A DNA stretch of 64,000 bases. Origin: Smittia aterrima. Its lineage: Eukaryota; Arthropoda; Insecta; Diptera; Chironomidae. Where the stretch lies: NCBI GenBank assembly GCA_033063855.1, contig CP093829.1, positions 19,375,537-19,439,536 of the forward strand. Reading direction: 5' to 3'. Below are positions 11,288-21,672 of the stretch, one piece after another. Below the pieces are notes generated by a model. It searched no databases, was not told the origin of the DNA, and saw only the letters and a list, made by a program, of their open reading frames with translations. The position numbers were made by a program, and so were the translations under genes. The number at the start of each line of letters is the position of its first letter. Position 1 is the stretch's first letter.

Positions 11288-12426
11288 TTAGCAGAACTTC
11301 CACCGATTACCGCAAGCGTTACAAAAGACGAAAGTTGTCATCGGTTCATCAGCAGAACGTGTTTGAAGTTGATTATATGTGCAGTTCTTCTGCTTGCACT
11401 TGCCACATTTCAATAGATCGGTTTTAGTTCCTTGGACAGTCGCCTAAAAGAAGAAGAAGAAAAAGTTTTGATAAGAAATCATTTTGAGAAAACAAAGTTT
11501 TAATTAAACTTACCAGTTGAGCGTCATTGATGGATTCTTTAACAAACTTCTCACGCATCTTTTTCATTTCATCGCTTGCCATTTCTTCTGGCGTCATTTT
11601 AGCCAAGCGAGTAGCGCCGACAACTCCGCTGATAAAGTTCATTCGCAGTCCAGGATTTTTGGTGTCTTTCAGGTTTGAGACGCGCGAACGGACGCGATTC
11701 TTGTAGCGCATATCTGTATTCTTAAATTCGGAGAAGATGGCTTCTTCTAGCTCAACAGCGAGTTCATCAGCAGAAGCGCAACCTTCAGGATATTCCTCGA
11801 CATGCAAAGCTCCTGAAAGCATTTCACGGCACTTCAAACGAACGACATCGGTTGTTGAACTGCTGGATTGAGAAGATGGAAAACTTGATTGAGAACTGCT
11901 CTTGCTTTTCGAGTCTTTTCCTTTATCATCTTTGAGGCTGTCTTTGCTGGATGTTTTGCTTACGCCACTGCTTGAGCTTCCGTTTGTTGATTTTGCAGCC
12001 GATACTTGATTCTCTGGGTTGCTCGCCAATAGTTTCTTCCAGTTCTTGATTAATTTCTTAGACAGATTGATGACAGCATCATCTCTGCTGCACTTTCGTA
12101 ATTCGTTTACCGCCATTCCGATTCTAGGAGGAGAATAAAAATTATGTTTATCACTTTGAATGAATGGAAATGAAAATATTGAAATGTTACCTTGTGCTGG
12201 TTAGAATATCAAGATCGATTTTAAGGTTTTGAAGTGCTTTCAACAAGTCCAGTGCCTGTGGTTGATTATCCTGTAAATTAAAAACAATATTTTTAGTTTT
12301 CAATGAACACCGCGCTTAAATTTTATTTTAGCTTTTTCGCAATTAAAACGAGATATTTACCGTTCCACTTGTTGTCATTTTAGTGAGCTTCTTGTGAATT
12401 CGTAACACTTCTTCTTCAACGCTCAT
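11288..12426 (-). CDS. TfIIS: Transcription elongation factor S-II (TFIIS)
   Basis: Minus strand exons 12361-12426, 12191-12270, 11514-12123 and 11288-11443, giving 303 residues. The start MSVEEEV is preferred over an upstream in-frame ATG because it matches the usual TFIIS N-terminus. Domain I (the LW/TFIIS N-terminal bundle) runs to about residue 80 and contains LDLLKALQNLKIDLDIL and VNELRKCS. A Ser/Lys-rich linker follows. The central domain II (VRLKCREMLSGAL to MKKMREKFV) binds RNA polymerase II. The C-terminal zinc ribbon has CGKCKQKNCTY, the catalytic RSADEPMTTFV acidic loop and CNACGNRWKFC. TFIIS rescues arrested RNA polymerase II by stimulating transcript cleavage. It lies head-to-head with the TBP gene, 401 bases between start codons. 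Confidence 0.96.
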
Positions 12427-12827
12427 TTTATTATTGTTTTGGCCTTTTCCCTCACTTTTATTGATTTTGATAAAGAAAAGTCTTTTTTTCAATTCAGCTT
12501 TTTTTACTCCGGCTGAATTGGGCAATGCCAATGATTACTCAAATACTAGAAGTGAACGTTGGTGAGGGCGATTTACCTTAATTCAGATAAAAAAAATTCT
12601 GCTCTTGTAGACACGTCTTTCCTCTTCTACTGTACGTTTGTAACTAATCTTATTGTTAATTTTTCAACATTAAGTCTTGAATCGAGAACTCATTGGACTG
12701 ACGCTTTCTTTGCCCCTCGTATTCAGCAGAATTAAAATTGTTGAAAACAATTCAGAGGAATTCACAAAACAATTTATTTCTGTGAAGATTGACGTCGAGA
12801 GAGCTTTAAAAGACTAACTTCGACATC
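12427..12827. promoter_or_regulatory. Shared upstream region of TFIIS (-) and TBP (+)
   Basis: 401 bases between two divergent start codons, with no coding sequence, so it must contain both promoters. I see no convincing TATA box at the expected position for either gene. A bidirectional promoter is inference. Confidence 0.5.
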
Positions 12828-13788
12828 ATGGATCCTCTGATGAGTCCGTTCAGCGTGGGCACGACTCCCCTGCATCATCCAGACGAGGAACTGGCGAATT
12901 TCGGCCAACAAAATCAGCAAAATGTTTATCACAGCATTATGAATCCGCCAAAACCAATGGCTTCACTTTCCTCATCATATGCGCCGAGTCTGATGATGCC
13001 GCAGCCACCAACTCCGGTAAGACAATTGAAAACACAAATCGTACAATTCATTTAATCATTCGTCTACTTTCTAGCAAAGTCATTTCGTGCCGATGGCTCC
13101 CGCCACAGGCTCAATTCAGGATCATCCTAAAGTTCACACTCCACAAGTCGACGCAAGTCCAATGATGGTCATGACACCCGCAGACAGCTCAATTTTACCT
13201 CAGTTACAAAATATCGTCTCGACTGTTAATCTTAACTGCAAGCTCGATCTGAAGAAGATCGCTTTGCATGCTCGTAACGCAGAATACAATCCCAAACGTT
13301 TTGCTGCTGTTATCATGAGAATTCGTGAGCCACGTACAACTGCTTTGATTTTCTCGTCAGGGAAAATGGTTTGTACAGGAGCTAAGAGTGAAGATGATTC
13401 ACGGTTAGCAGCAAGAAAATATGCTCGTATCATTCAAAAGCTTGGCTTCAACGCCAAGTTCCTTGACTTTAAAATTCAAAATATGGTTGGAAGCTGCGAC
13501 GTTAAATTCCCAATTAGACTTGAAGGTCTCGTGCTAACACACAGCAAATTCTCGAGCTACGAACCCGAGCTGTTTCCGGGTCTAATCTACAGGTAAAGTT
13601 ATTCATTTCCTTTTTTGTTTGTCATTTGTCAAGTAATTTTCTTTATTCACAGAATGGTGAAGCCGAGAATTGTTCTTCTCATCTTCGTGAGCGGTAAAGT
13701 GGTGCTAACTGGGGCCAAAGTCCGTCAGGAGATCTACGACGCCTTTGATAACATTTTTCCCATCCTGAAGTCGTTTAAAAAGTCATAA
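12828..13788 (+). CDS. Tbp: TATA-box-binding protein
   Basis: Exons 12828-13016, 13075-13592 and 13653-13788, giving 280 residues. The N-terminal 100 residues (MDPLMSPFSVGTTPLHH, then GQQNQQNVYHSIM) are short and lack the long glutamine tract of many TBPs. The rest is the conserved saddle, from about residue 101: PQLQNIVSTVNLNCKLDLK, then ARNAEYNPKRFAAVIMRIRE and the second repeat with MVGSCDVKFPIRLEGL and PRIVLLIFVSGKVVLTGAK. TBP nucleates pre-initiation complexes for all three nuclear RNA polymerases. The core is nearly unchanged from other animals, so identification is secure. The last intron interrupts the second repeat after LIYR. Confidence 0.98.
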
Positions 13789-13837
13789 GGTCTCAACGTA
13801 GCCTATGTTTAAAACAAATTTACTATAATAAGGTCAA

Positions 13838-13877
13838 AATAAATTCTTACGAAATACCAAAAGTGATCGACTTTATT
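13838..13877. terminator. Facing polyadenylation signals of TBP (+) and eIF3k (-)
   Basis: AATAAA at 13838-13843 on the plus strand and AATAAA at 13872-13877 on the minus strand, each just past the stop codon of its gene. With cleavage some 10-30 bases after each signal, the two transcripts would overlap at their 3' ends. Confidence 0.6.
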
Positions 13878-13911
13878 CATTTGATTCAATTCTTATTCAG
13901 TTAAATTAGAT

Positions 13912-14692
13912 TTACAAGCAGTTGGCCATCAACCCTCCCAGGCTCTCAAAGTCAATCTTTTCGGCGATGTGCTTGGTCTTGATGGTTTCTTCTTGTTTGA
14001 TGATCGTGACAATATCGCCCTGCAATACCCAATTGTTCTTCTTGACCCACTGGGTTAGTTGTTTGTCGTCGACGTTTCCGAGGAGCTTCGAGAGGTAAAC
14101 TTTGTCGATGGTTTGGAAAGTTGTTCCAACGACGTGACAAACGAATTTACGAATTGAATCCTAAAATTAAGCAATTTGAATGTAGAGCAATGCAAAAGGC
14201 AAATCATTTTAAACAACTCACGTAGAATCCAGTGATTTTCTCGAAGAGTTCGCCCTTGTTTTGAACAGTTTGCCAGAACAAAACGAAGTCGCACTGCTCG
14301 AGAATGTCGGCAATGTAAATGATTTCTTTGACGGTGTCGTCGCGCATCTGAGCTGGCAACAACAAATACTTGCAAAGGACGAAATCGCTGAATGGAAGAT
14401 TGGTAATCGCCTTCAGAAGAATCAAATGAGTGACGCTGAGATTAAGTGCGTGAGGGTTGAATTGGTAGAACTTCAGCACAGCGAGATTAGCATCAAGATC
14501 ATAAGTGTTATCCTTTGCTTGTTCCTGAACGTATTTCTCGAAAAGTGGAAAGTGATCGGGATTGTAGCTAAAAAGTTTCAGGTTATTAGAAAATCGAAAT
14601 GAAATTGACAATATTTCTTACCGTTCGATACTTTTCAGCATTTCAGGAATAGTCAGCTCTGTCCCATCGTCAGTTTTGATTACCTTTGACAT
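13912..14692 (-). CDS. eIF3k: Eukaryotic translation initiation factor 3 subunit K
   Basis: Minus strand exons 14622-14692, 14222-14567 and 13912-14160, giving 221 residues, close to the usual 218 or so. It begins MSKVIKTDDGTELTIPEML and continues RYNPDHFPLFEKYVQEQA, YDLDANLAVLKFYQFNP and LTQWVKKNNW. The HEAT-like N-terminal half and the winged-helix (PCI-type) C-terminal half of eIF3k are both present. eIF3k is a peripheral, non-essential subunit of the eIF3 complex, paired with eIF3l. The gene ends tail-to-tail with TBP, about 120 bases between stop codons. Confidence 0.96.
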
Positions 14693-17600
14693 TTTTGTTC
14701 ACGATTTCTTTTTGAATAAAGGAAATAAATGAATTTTTCTTAAAAGAACTTGAAATCCACGAATCAGTCGCTGGAGTCACTAACAATTTGTCACCACTAG
14801 ATGGGGTCAATAACAATTTAAGTCACTGACGATTTTGTACTTTTGGACTTTGTCAAGTTTTGAAATTGTACGTTAAATTATTTATCACTTTTCTAAAACT
14901 TAAACTCGAATTCACATTTGATTGCTTGTCCTTTTTAACAGGTTATTGTTAAATCGGCTGTGAAAATTGCAATATTTTTGCTTACAAATGAACAATTCGT
15001 TTTGAGATTTTGAACCAGATAAAGTTGAAAACTTTAACCTCGAATAGAAGAATAAAAAAATAATTTAAGCTCGAGTTCCTAAGAAATTTTTCTCGTTCCC
15101 TTCATTCATGTCATTCATGGCTTCGTAGGAACAATTGAGTTTTTTTTATTTTTTTACTGGAATTGTAAGCTCAATTTCATGAGGATCAGGATAAGCCTCA
15201 CAGGATGATACGTTTTATTCATAATTCTCACAATGCGCAATCGTTCATCGTTTCCGCATTCATTATTCTCGACTAGCGTGTATGAATTAAATAATCTTTT
15301 AGTAAAACTTTATGTTAATGCTTTGCAAGAGATTAAGTTAATCGTGAAATCCATGAAACTGGATTTGATGAAGTAAAAGAAGAAAAAATCGTGGAAAATT
15401 TTCTCCGTACGCAACAACCAGTTGTAAATCAAAATCAGATTAGTATTTCAGATTTCTTTTGTGCTTCAATGTTGAAATGAAACCCTTTTCATTCTAAGTC
15501 TTGAAATTAAAGCGAAAACTTTGCAATTGCGTTGATTAAACGGCGCTTGATGTAAATATTACGATGAACTCTCGTGAATCACTTTATTTAAAGGTATTAA
15601 ACAATTTTTATTCTTCCTCTAAAATATTTCATGGTTAGAGGGGATTCATTTTACAAAATCAGAATTAAAGACCGGATTAACTATCAAATCAATATGCGGA
15701 AAAATTCGAGCGTGACGTGAAGCGTTAAACATGCAGGGACCTTCTAGCCATTGAATCTCTTCTTGCAAATGACATAATCGGTTCGTCGAATGACTGCTTA
15801 GCAAGGGCACAGAGTATTTACAGCTGCAAATACATTTAGATTATCGTCATGATCCGTTGATCCATATTGGAAAATCGCTGTATGATATACGTGATCCTTG
15901 TGAGAGTTGCAAGAAGAAAGTTTTGAGGTTTCTCAATCGATTGAGTTCAATTTCTCTTTCTCGCTCTGTCTATTCATCCATAATTAATTCTCGCCTTTGT
16001 GATCTTGATGAAAAAATTATTCATCCATATTTCTATTGAAGCGAAATAAAGCTTCAATCGTCATGTTGAAGTTCTCATAACTTTCTAAAAAAAAATGCAT
16101 TTTTCACGGACGATTTGAGTTTGTTCTTTGAAAATATGTTTGAATACATAAATCGATCAGGATTAAAGATTTTTCTCCTGAGCTCACTCGCTCGGTGAAT
16201 TGTGACGAAAGTAAAACGCAATGGCGAGCTTCAAGGTGTGTCGACTAAATTGACATGCAAATGTGTTTCGAACTCTTTTTTATTCGTCGACTAATTGAAG
16301 AGGAAACATTAAAAAAACGCGAAGGAAAGTATTGAGTTTCCGAGTCAGATATTTGCTTTTCAACTTCCTTTTCGTGTTCCACAATTTATTCTTTCGCTTA
16401 CAAAACGAAACTCTTGTGGTTCGCAGGCAGAAGCTAAAAACGATTTTTTGCTTCAACAAAATGAACGATAAGTCTAATAACTGGCTTTTGTTGTCGGCGT
16501 TTGAAGCAACGCTCAAAGGATGCCGAATGCCCCTTGCCGCGATGATTCCACTCAATCTCCCAGGATTTTAATCTTCTTCAAACCAAAGAGATGAGCTCAC
16601 TTAAAAGTAAAAGGCACTGACTGAAATTATTTTAATGAAATTCAGTTTCTGCGCTTATCAGGTGTTAGAGCATTAAACGCCCTTTAGCTACTTTCAGTAT
16701 TTTAATAAGTGTTAACACTCTCAAGTGAGAGATGAATTAATTTCTGAGCGTTATTTATTGTCATGGACATGAGAAGACTTTGAGGCATTTAAAAAGCATT
16801 TCATCTCGAGTAGGAAACATTAAATGATTTATTATGCTAAACATTAAACTGAAGAAGCCTCGGGCCAACTAAACAATTTCTCCGTAATCATTGCTAATGT
16901 GAGGGTGTAAACCTCATCTTCCGTCGCACTCTTGTATTGCTCAATTTTTGAAATTTGTTTTTACAGAGGGAGATGTTGAGTTGATGTTGATTTTACAAAC
17001 GAATTTTCGCTACGATTTCTAATTCTCAAGAGAGCGGATAGTTCAGATAGTTGTTTCCTTAAAAGTAGAAACATTCGTCAATGATTAAATAATAAAATGT
17101 TTTATTAAAATAGAAACTTGTGACTTAACTTTGAAACTAACTCTAGCCGTAGAAAATTTTCATAATTTGTGAATGCTAAAGTTCTCATCAGATATGTTTT
17201 TGCTTAATTAAATAAACCTACAATTGCTTAGCAAAATAAACAGAGCTCAGGCGTAGAAGAAGAGAAGAAGCGAAGGGAGCAGAAAGCCATCCTAAAGAAG
17301 CAGGATTATTTATAAGGATCGCTCGAAGAATTAGAGCTCTGCTATCATATCATCTGAATATCTCATTTTTTAAAATAACATTTCGTGAAATTTCCATCTT
17401 TTCTTCCTCGTTTTTCATGAAATAACAATGAGAGCGCTTTTGGTTGGGGAAAGAAAAGCAAATTTAGATTTAGAGGAAGAGCGAGACTCGATGGATTTGG
17501 GCTGAATGTAAAGTAATGTTATGTCAGTAATTGGATCGTTTAACATCTCATAAGTGCTCGCGTTACTTAAGTGAATTTGCATCCCTCGCTCTTCGTAAGG

Positions 17601-20600
17601 ATTCCGCGTAAAATTCCATCGCATAATCTTGTAGTCCCCCAAAGCTTTCACAAAACTCTCGTCGACACGAGTAGCAACCGACATTAAATATTGCCAAGCA
17701 AAAAAAAAGCGAAATCGTGTGTGGTCTCTTCAAGAGTGTTTGCTTTTGAAATTTTAAAAATTATAAAGTCAATTGATTTAAATCTTAAGCTATCACCCCG
17801 AAAATCTTATTTTATGCTACTTGATTGTCACTTCAAATATTTGATCGCCGCCACCGTCGAACGAAAACGAAAACAATCGTCGTCGAATTTGTGGTCATCT
17901 AAGCGTAAAAGCAATCTGTCATGTGACTAATGCTCAGCTACTGTTTGGTCGAGAAGGAGTCGAGACGAAACGACCGAATCATCGTTCAATATTGATTCAA
18001 TGACCACGAACAATATTAGGACTGAATACATAAAAACTAATGCTCGAAATTCCAACAAAAAAAAAAGAATTTGTTTGCTTTGATTTCCAGAACGAAAGGT
18101 GTTCGGCATTTTGAGAGCGAAGAAATTAAAGCAAGAACTTTTGAGATGCCCTCTTGCTACCGTCGATGGACTTTTTGAGCACTCGAGATATATGAAAACA
18201 ACATTATACGTTCAGTTCATTCTTGTTCAGCTTGACTGCATGACTTTCGAGTTAGTGGATTAAAACTGAGAGTCGAGAGTGAAGATCGCTTATCAAGATT
18301 GACGAATCAATCTTTCGGATAAAAGCCATAGAAGGGTGAAGAGTCAGGAAAGTAATTAACCGCCACGCGTATCACTCTCTCGACAACAACACCAAAGAGC
18401 ATTATCAGAAATTAAATGATTTCAATCTCGGAACTTGTAAGATTTTATAAATTAAAATATCAAATGATTTTGACGATGACGAAAGGCGAGGGTAAAAAAA
18501 GTAGAAAAATAGAATCGAAGCCTTAGAGGAACCTCGTTGAACTGTTGCTTGGCAATGTTGTGCCATCGGATCGTGATGATGTCACTTTTCGTTAGAAAAT
18601 CAATTCAATTTCTTACTAAAACATCATTTCATTAAAGTCCCTTCATCATCGAATCAGCGATTTAATCAAATTATTAAAAGTTTTTTTTTATTTCTTTATC
18701 GAGATTTCACCATCGTCGACCTCTGAGTGAGTTTGTTTACGCTTCGGGCTGTTTGTTTTGCGTTATGCGGACCGGAGCGGTTGGAAACGATTTGGGAAAC
18801 CAATTTGGGCAGATTATAAGCATATTAGGATACGTCGAGCGAGAACGGAAAAAGAATTGTTATGTTTGCATTAACATGCGGCTTAAAATCTTCCGTTTTA
18901 TTCATTGCGTAGCCCCAAGCAGAGTTTAGTGAGCGTCGACTCAAGACTTTTCTCTCGTCTCCGGAAGAAGAATCAAAAGTATTTTTTTCCTCCATCTACT
19001 TTATATATCTCTTCTCGGTTTGTCGAGTCGTACTGGGCGGTACTCAAAGTTGAAAATAAGTTTTATGAGCGAATAGATACGAATGGATGGGGGACATTGT
19101 CAATGACTCTACGAATCACCCAATGTCGGAATCAACCCCCGCACATTAAATACATTTATCTTCTCAAAGCGGATACAAAAGATGGAAAATGATATTCAAA
19201 TAGAAAAGGAAGCTTCATGAGAATGAACAGAAGGCGGTAACTTTTGTTGAGAAATTAAACCGAAAAGCGGAAAAGGAAGAAAACGAAGAAGTCGAAGAAG
19301 ATTTCATCTTAAAATTCGTCAAAGCTCAAAAGTCGAGAAGAGCTCGGAATTCAAATTGAAATTAAATAAATATTATTCCGAATTTATTCAAGAGCCTTCA
19401 GGCGAAAACTGCTCTCGTTCGAGGCGCATACACTCTTTGACTTTCATTGTTGAGCAAGCGACGATGATGATGAACAATCATAAACTCTGTTTCTGACAGG
19501 ATCATTAATATTTAAATGATAATCAACTTAACATCCAATAAACTCATTCGCATTGTTCGTCGCTTCTTTCTCGATTGTTTTGTTTGTTGTTCTTTGAGGG
19601 TTTGCGATTGGAAGTTGAAGAGAAGGGTTCAAGGAAGAAGAAGGAAAAGTATTTTCCACAATTAAAGTCTAAGATGATTTTTGACTCGTTGCCTCGAGAT
19701 ATTGGAGCTCAAAGTTTTTTTGGGTTTAGTTTCAAAGTCTCCAGACAATATACTCGAAGAAAATCATAATTTCTTCCAGGGCTTCTTAACCTTTCTTCTT
19801 AAGAAAGTTATTTAAATCAAAAGGAAAGTTGAGAAGTTCAGTGAAAAAATTTCATCCTTTGTTTGCTTTTATTTTGTGGAAACATATTTGATGTGTAAAC
19901 AATTCGAGACCTAATTCTGCCAGGATTTAGCCGTTCAATCAGAAAACAATTTTTGTGAAAATCTGTTGAGAAACGAAGGAAAAAAAATAATTCCGATAAA
20001 TCCGAAACTTGCCCGCGGGATGTTTTTGCTTCTACTGATTGAGATTTGAGTGTTCACCAGCTTTTTCCCCGTTGTTATCACATCAGCTCAGTGTAGCATG
20101 TGGAAAGTTTGAACATTCAGTTCACCGAAGCGAACATCTCGAAGACGACGACGACTAAGCCTCAGCTTCAAAGGCGAGAACATCACATAAATTGCATCGT
20201 AGGCTTTCGCAAACAAATATTTACTCAAACATTATGAGCTGTAAGGATTAGATTTGTGATATAATTGTTGTTTATTGTGTAAGTCGCGTAACAATGCCGA
20301 ACAATGCGAACAGCTTGTCAACGTTCCTCTATACAATATGACGAAGGAAAATGGCTTCGTGAAACTCTCTTCTGTCGTTCATAATCTAGATATTTGTTAC
20401 GACACAATGTTACTAAAAAAGAAGTCATCGTTGAGATGCTTCGTTATTACGAGAATATTTTGTTGGTGACGAGAATAATTATTCAACCCTCTACTTAATC
20501 CCAAATTATGTTACTTTTAATTACAGAACATTTTCACGAGTTCGAAAAACATTTCATTTCTCAGACTTTTCCATAAGTTTTCTCTTCAATCCTCGAAATA

Positions 20601-21672
20601 GCATATTATGAAAAAGAAAAGTTATAAAATTTGAATCAGCTAACTCAGAAGCCTTAACAACATAGGAAAAGTTTTTTTTTTTATTTCCTTTCTCTTGAAA
20701 ATAAATGCTCGGAATGAAAATGTTCTCTCGCCGACGAGAAGAACAACGACGAAGCATTCGTTTAAAAAGACGTGAACAACAATCGGAAGAAAAACTAACA
20801 AAACAAGGACAACTTTTCACTTAAGGGAGTTTGCTGAATATTTCATCGCTCTCAACGACGCTCGGGAGTTGTTTAGCTTTGATTTATTATTGATCATCGG
20901 TCTGTTGATGGCAAACTGACGAAGACGTGGAAAGTTTTTCCGTAGAATCATTTTAAAGTTTTCACTGCAAAGTGAGTAAGAGGGAAAAAAGATTTTCCTT
21001 GAATCCGGAAGCTTTAAAAAAATGTGTCCACTCATCTTCATTTCCAAGAAATTTCTGACATTACTTTCAAGAGTAAATCACTTTTTTAAACAAATCTCAT
21101 TTCTAAATTGGATCTTTAAAGCGATAAACGAGGCAATAGCTTAATTTGCAAACTAATGAGCTTATCTTAACTGTTGGCAAGTCCCAACCGGAGTGGCTCG
21201 CAGCATGAGACTTTAAAGAGTTGAACGAGACAAGGCAAAAAAATGTGAAATCGATCAAATTTAATGGATTAATTCCAAATCTTCTTCTAATCTAAATTTT
21301 TGCATGCATAATCAGCTCTGCTTGTATGCCTTTCCATCCACCATCATTGTGAAGCATCAATTTATCTCCCAGGGAAAGTTTATTGCGAAACGAAAGAAGA
21401 AACGGAAGGCAACGTTTGTGTGTGAGAGAAGGCGGAGCTTCGGTGGTTGGAAAATATTTTTTGTACTGCTCGAGTTTTGTGTTCCGTCGCTTCAGATTCA
21501 ATGTTCATCTCGTTGGTTTCGGTCGGAAAATATTCTCGCTTCTGCAGCTTTAACGCTTTCGGAAAGAATTAAATTAAAGTGACTCACTTAAGATAAAGAA
21601 AAAAAAGAATATAAATTGTGGATTCTCGTGAGAAAAGACTTCAAATTGGCATCAATTAAATCTTCGCACTTG
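14693..21672. other. Long gene-poor stretch upstream of goosecoid
   Basis: About 7 kb with no exon I can support, much the longest such gap in the left half of the window. Its position between a housekeeping gene and a developmental homeobox gene makes cis-regulatory DNA for goosecoid the most likely content. A near-repeat lies just upstream of eIF3k: GTCACTAACAATTTGTCAC at 14776-14794 and GTCAATAACAATTTAAGTCA at 14806-14825. One open stretch at 17415-17684 (-) is listed separately. Confidence 0.5.
17415..17684 (-). CDS. Unrecognised open reading frame, 89 residues
   Basis: An ATG-initiated frame on the minus strand with mixed, protein-like composition (for example RVDESFVKALGDYKIMRWNF, NPYEERGMQIHLS and DPITDITLLYIQPKSIES), unlike the Lys/Phe/Ser-rich translations of the surrounding AT-rich DNA. 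It has no signal peptide or membrane helix, and I do not recognise a family. A TATAAT-like word lies about 90 bases upstream. It could be a lineage-specific small gene, one exon of a larger gene, or chance. Confidence 0.2.
   Translation of the reverse strand: MSVATRVDESFVKALGDYKIMRWNFTRNPYEERGMQIHLSNASTYEMLNDPITDITLLYIQPKSIESRSSSKSKFAFLSPTKSALIVIS

Noticed and set aside
11234..11416. Plus-strand 60-codon frame with cysteines
   Set aside because: It is the reverse complement of the TFIIS zinc-ribbon exon.
17927..18109. Minus-strand frame with a hydrophobic stretch resembling a signal peptide
   Set aside because: The mature part is only about 15 residues and I could not splice it to any downstream frame.
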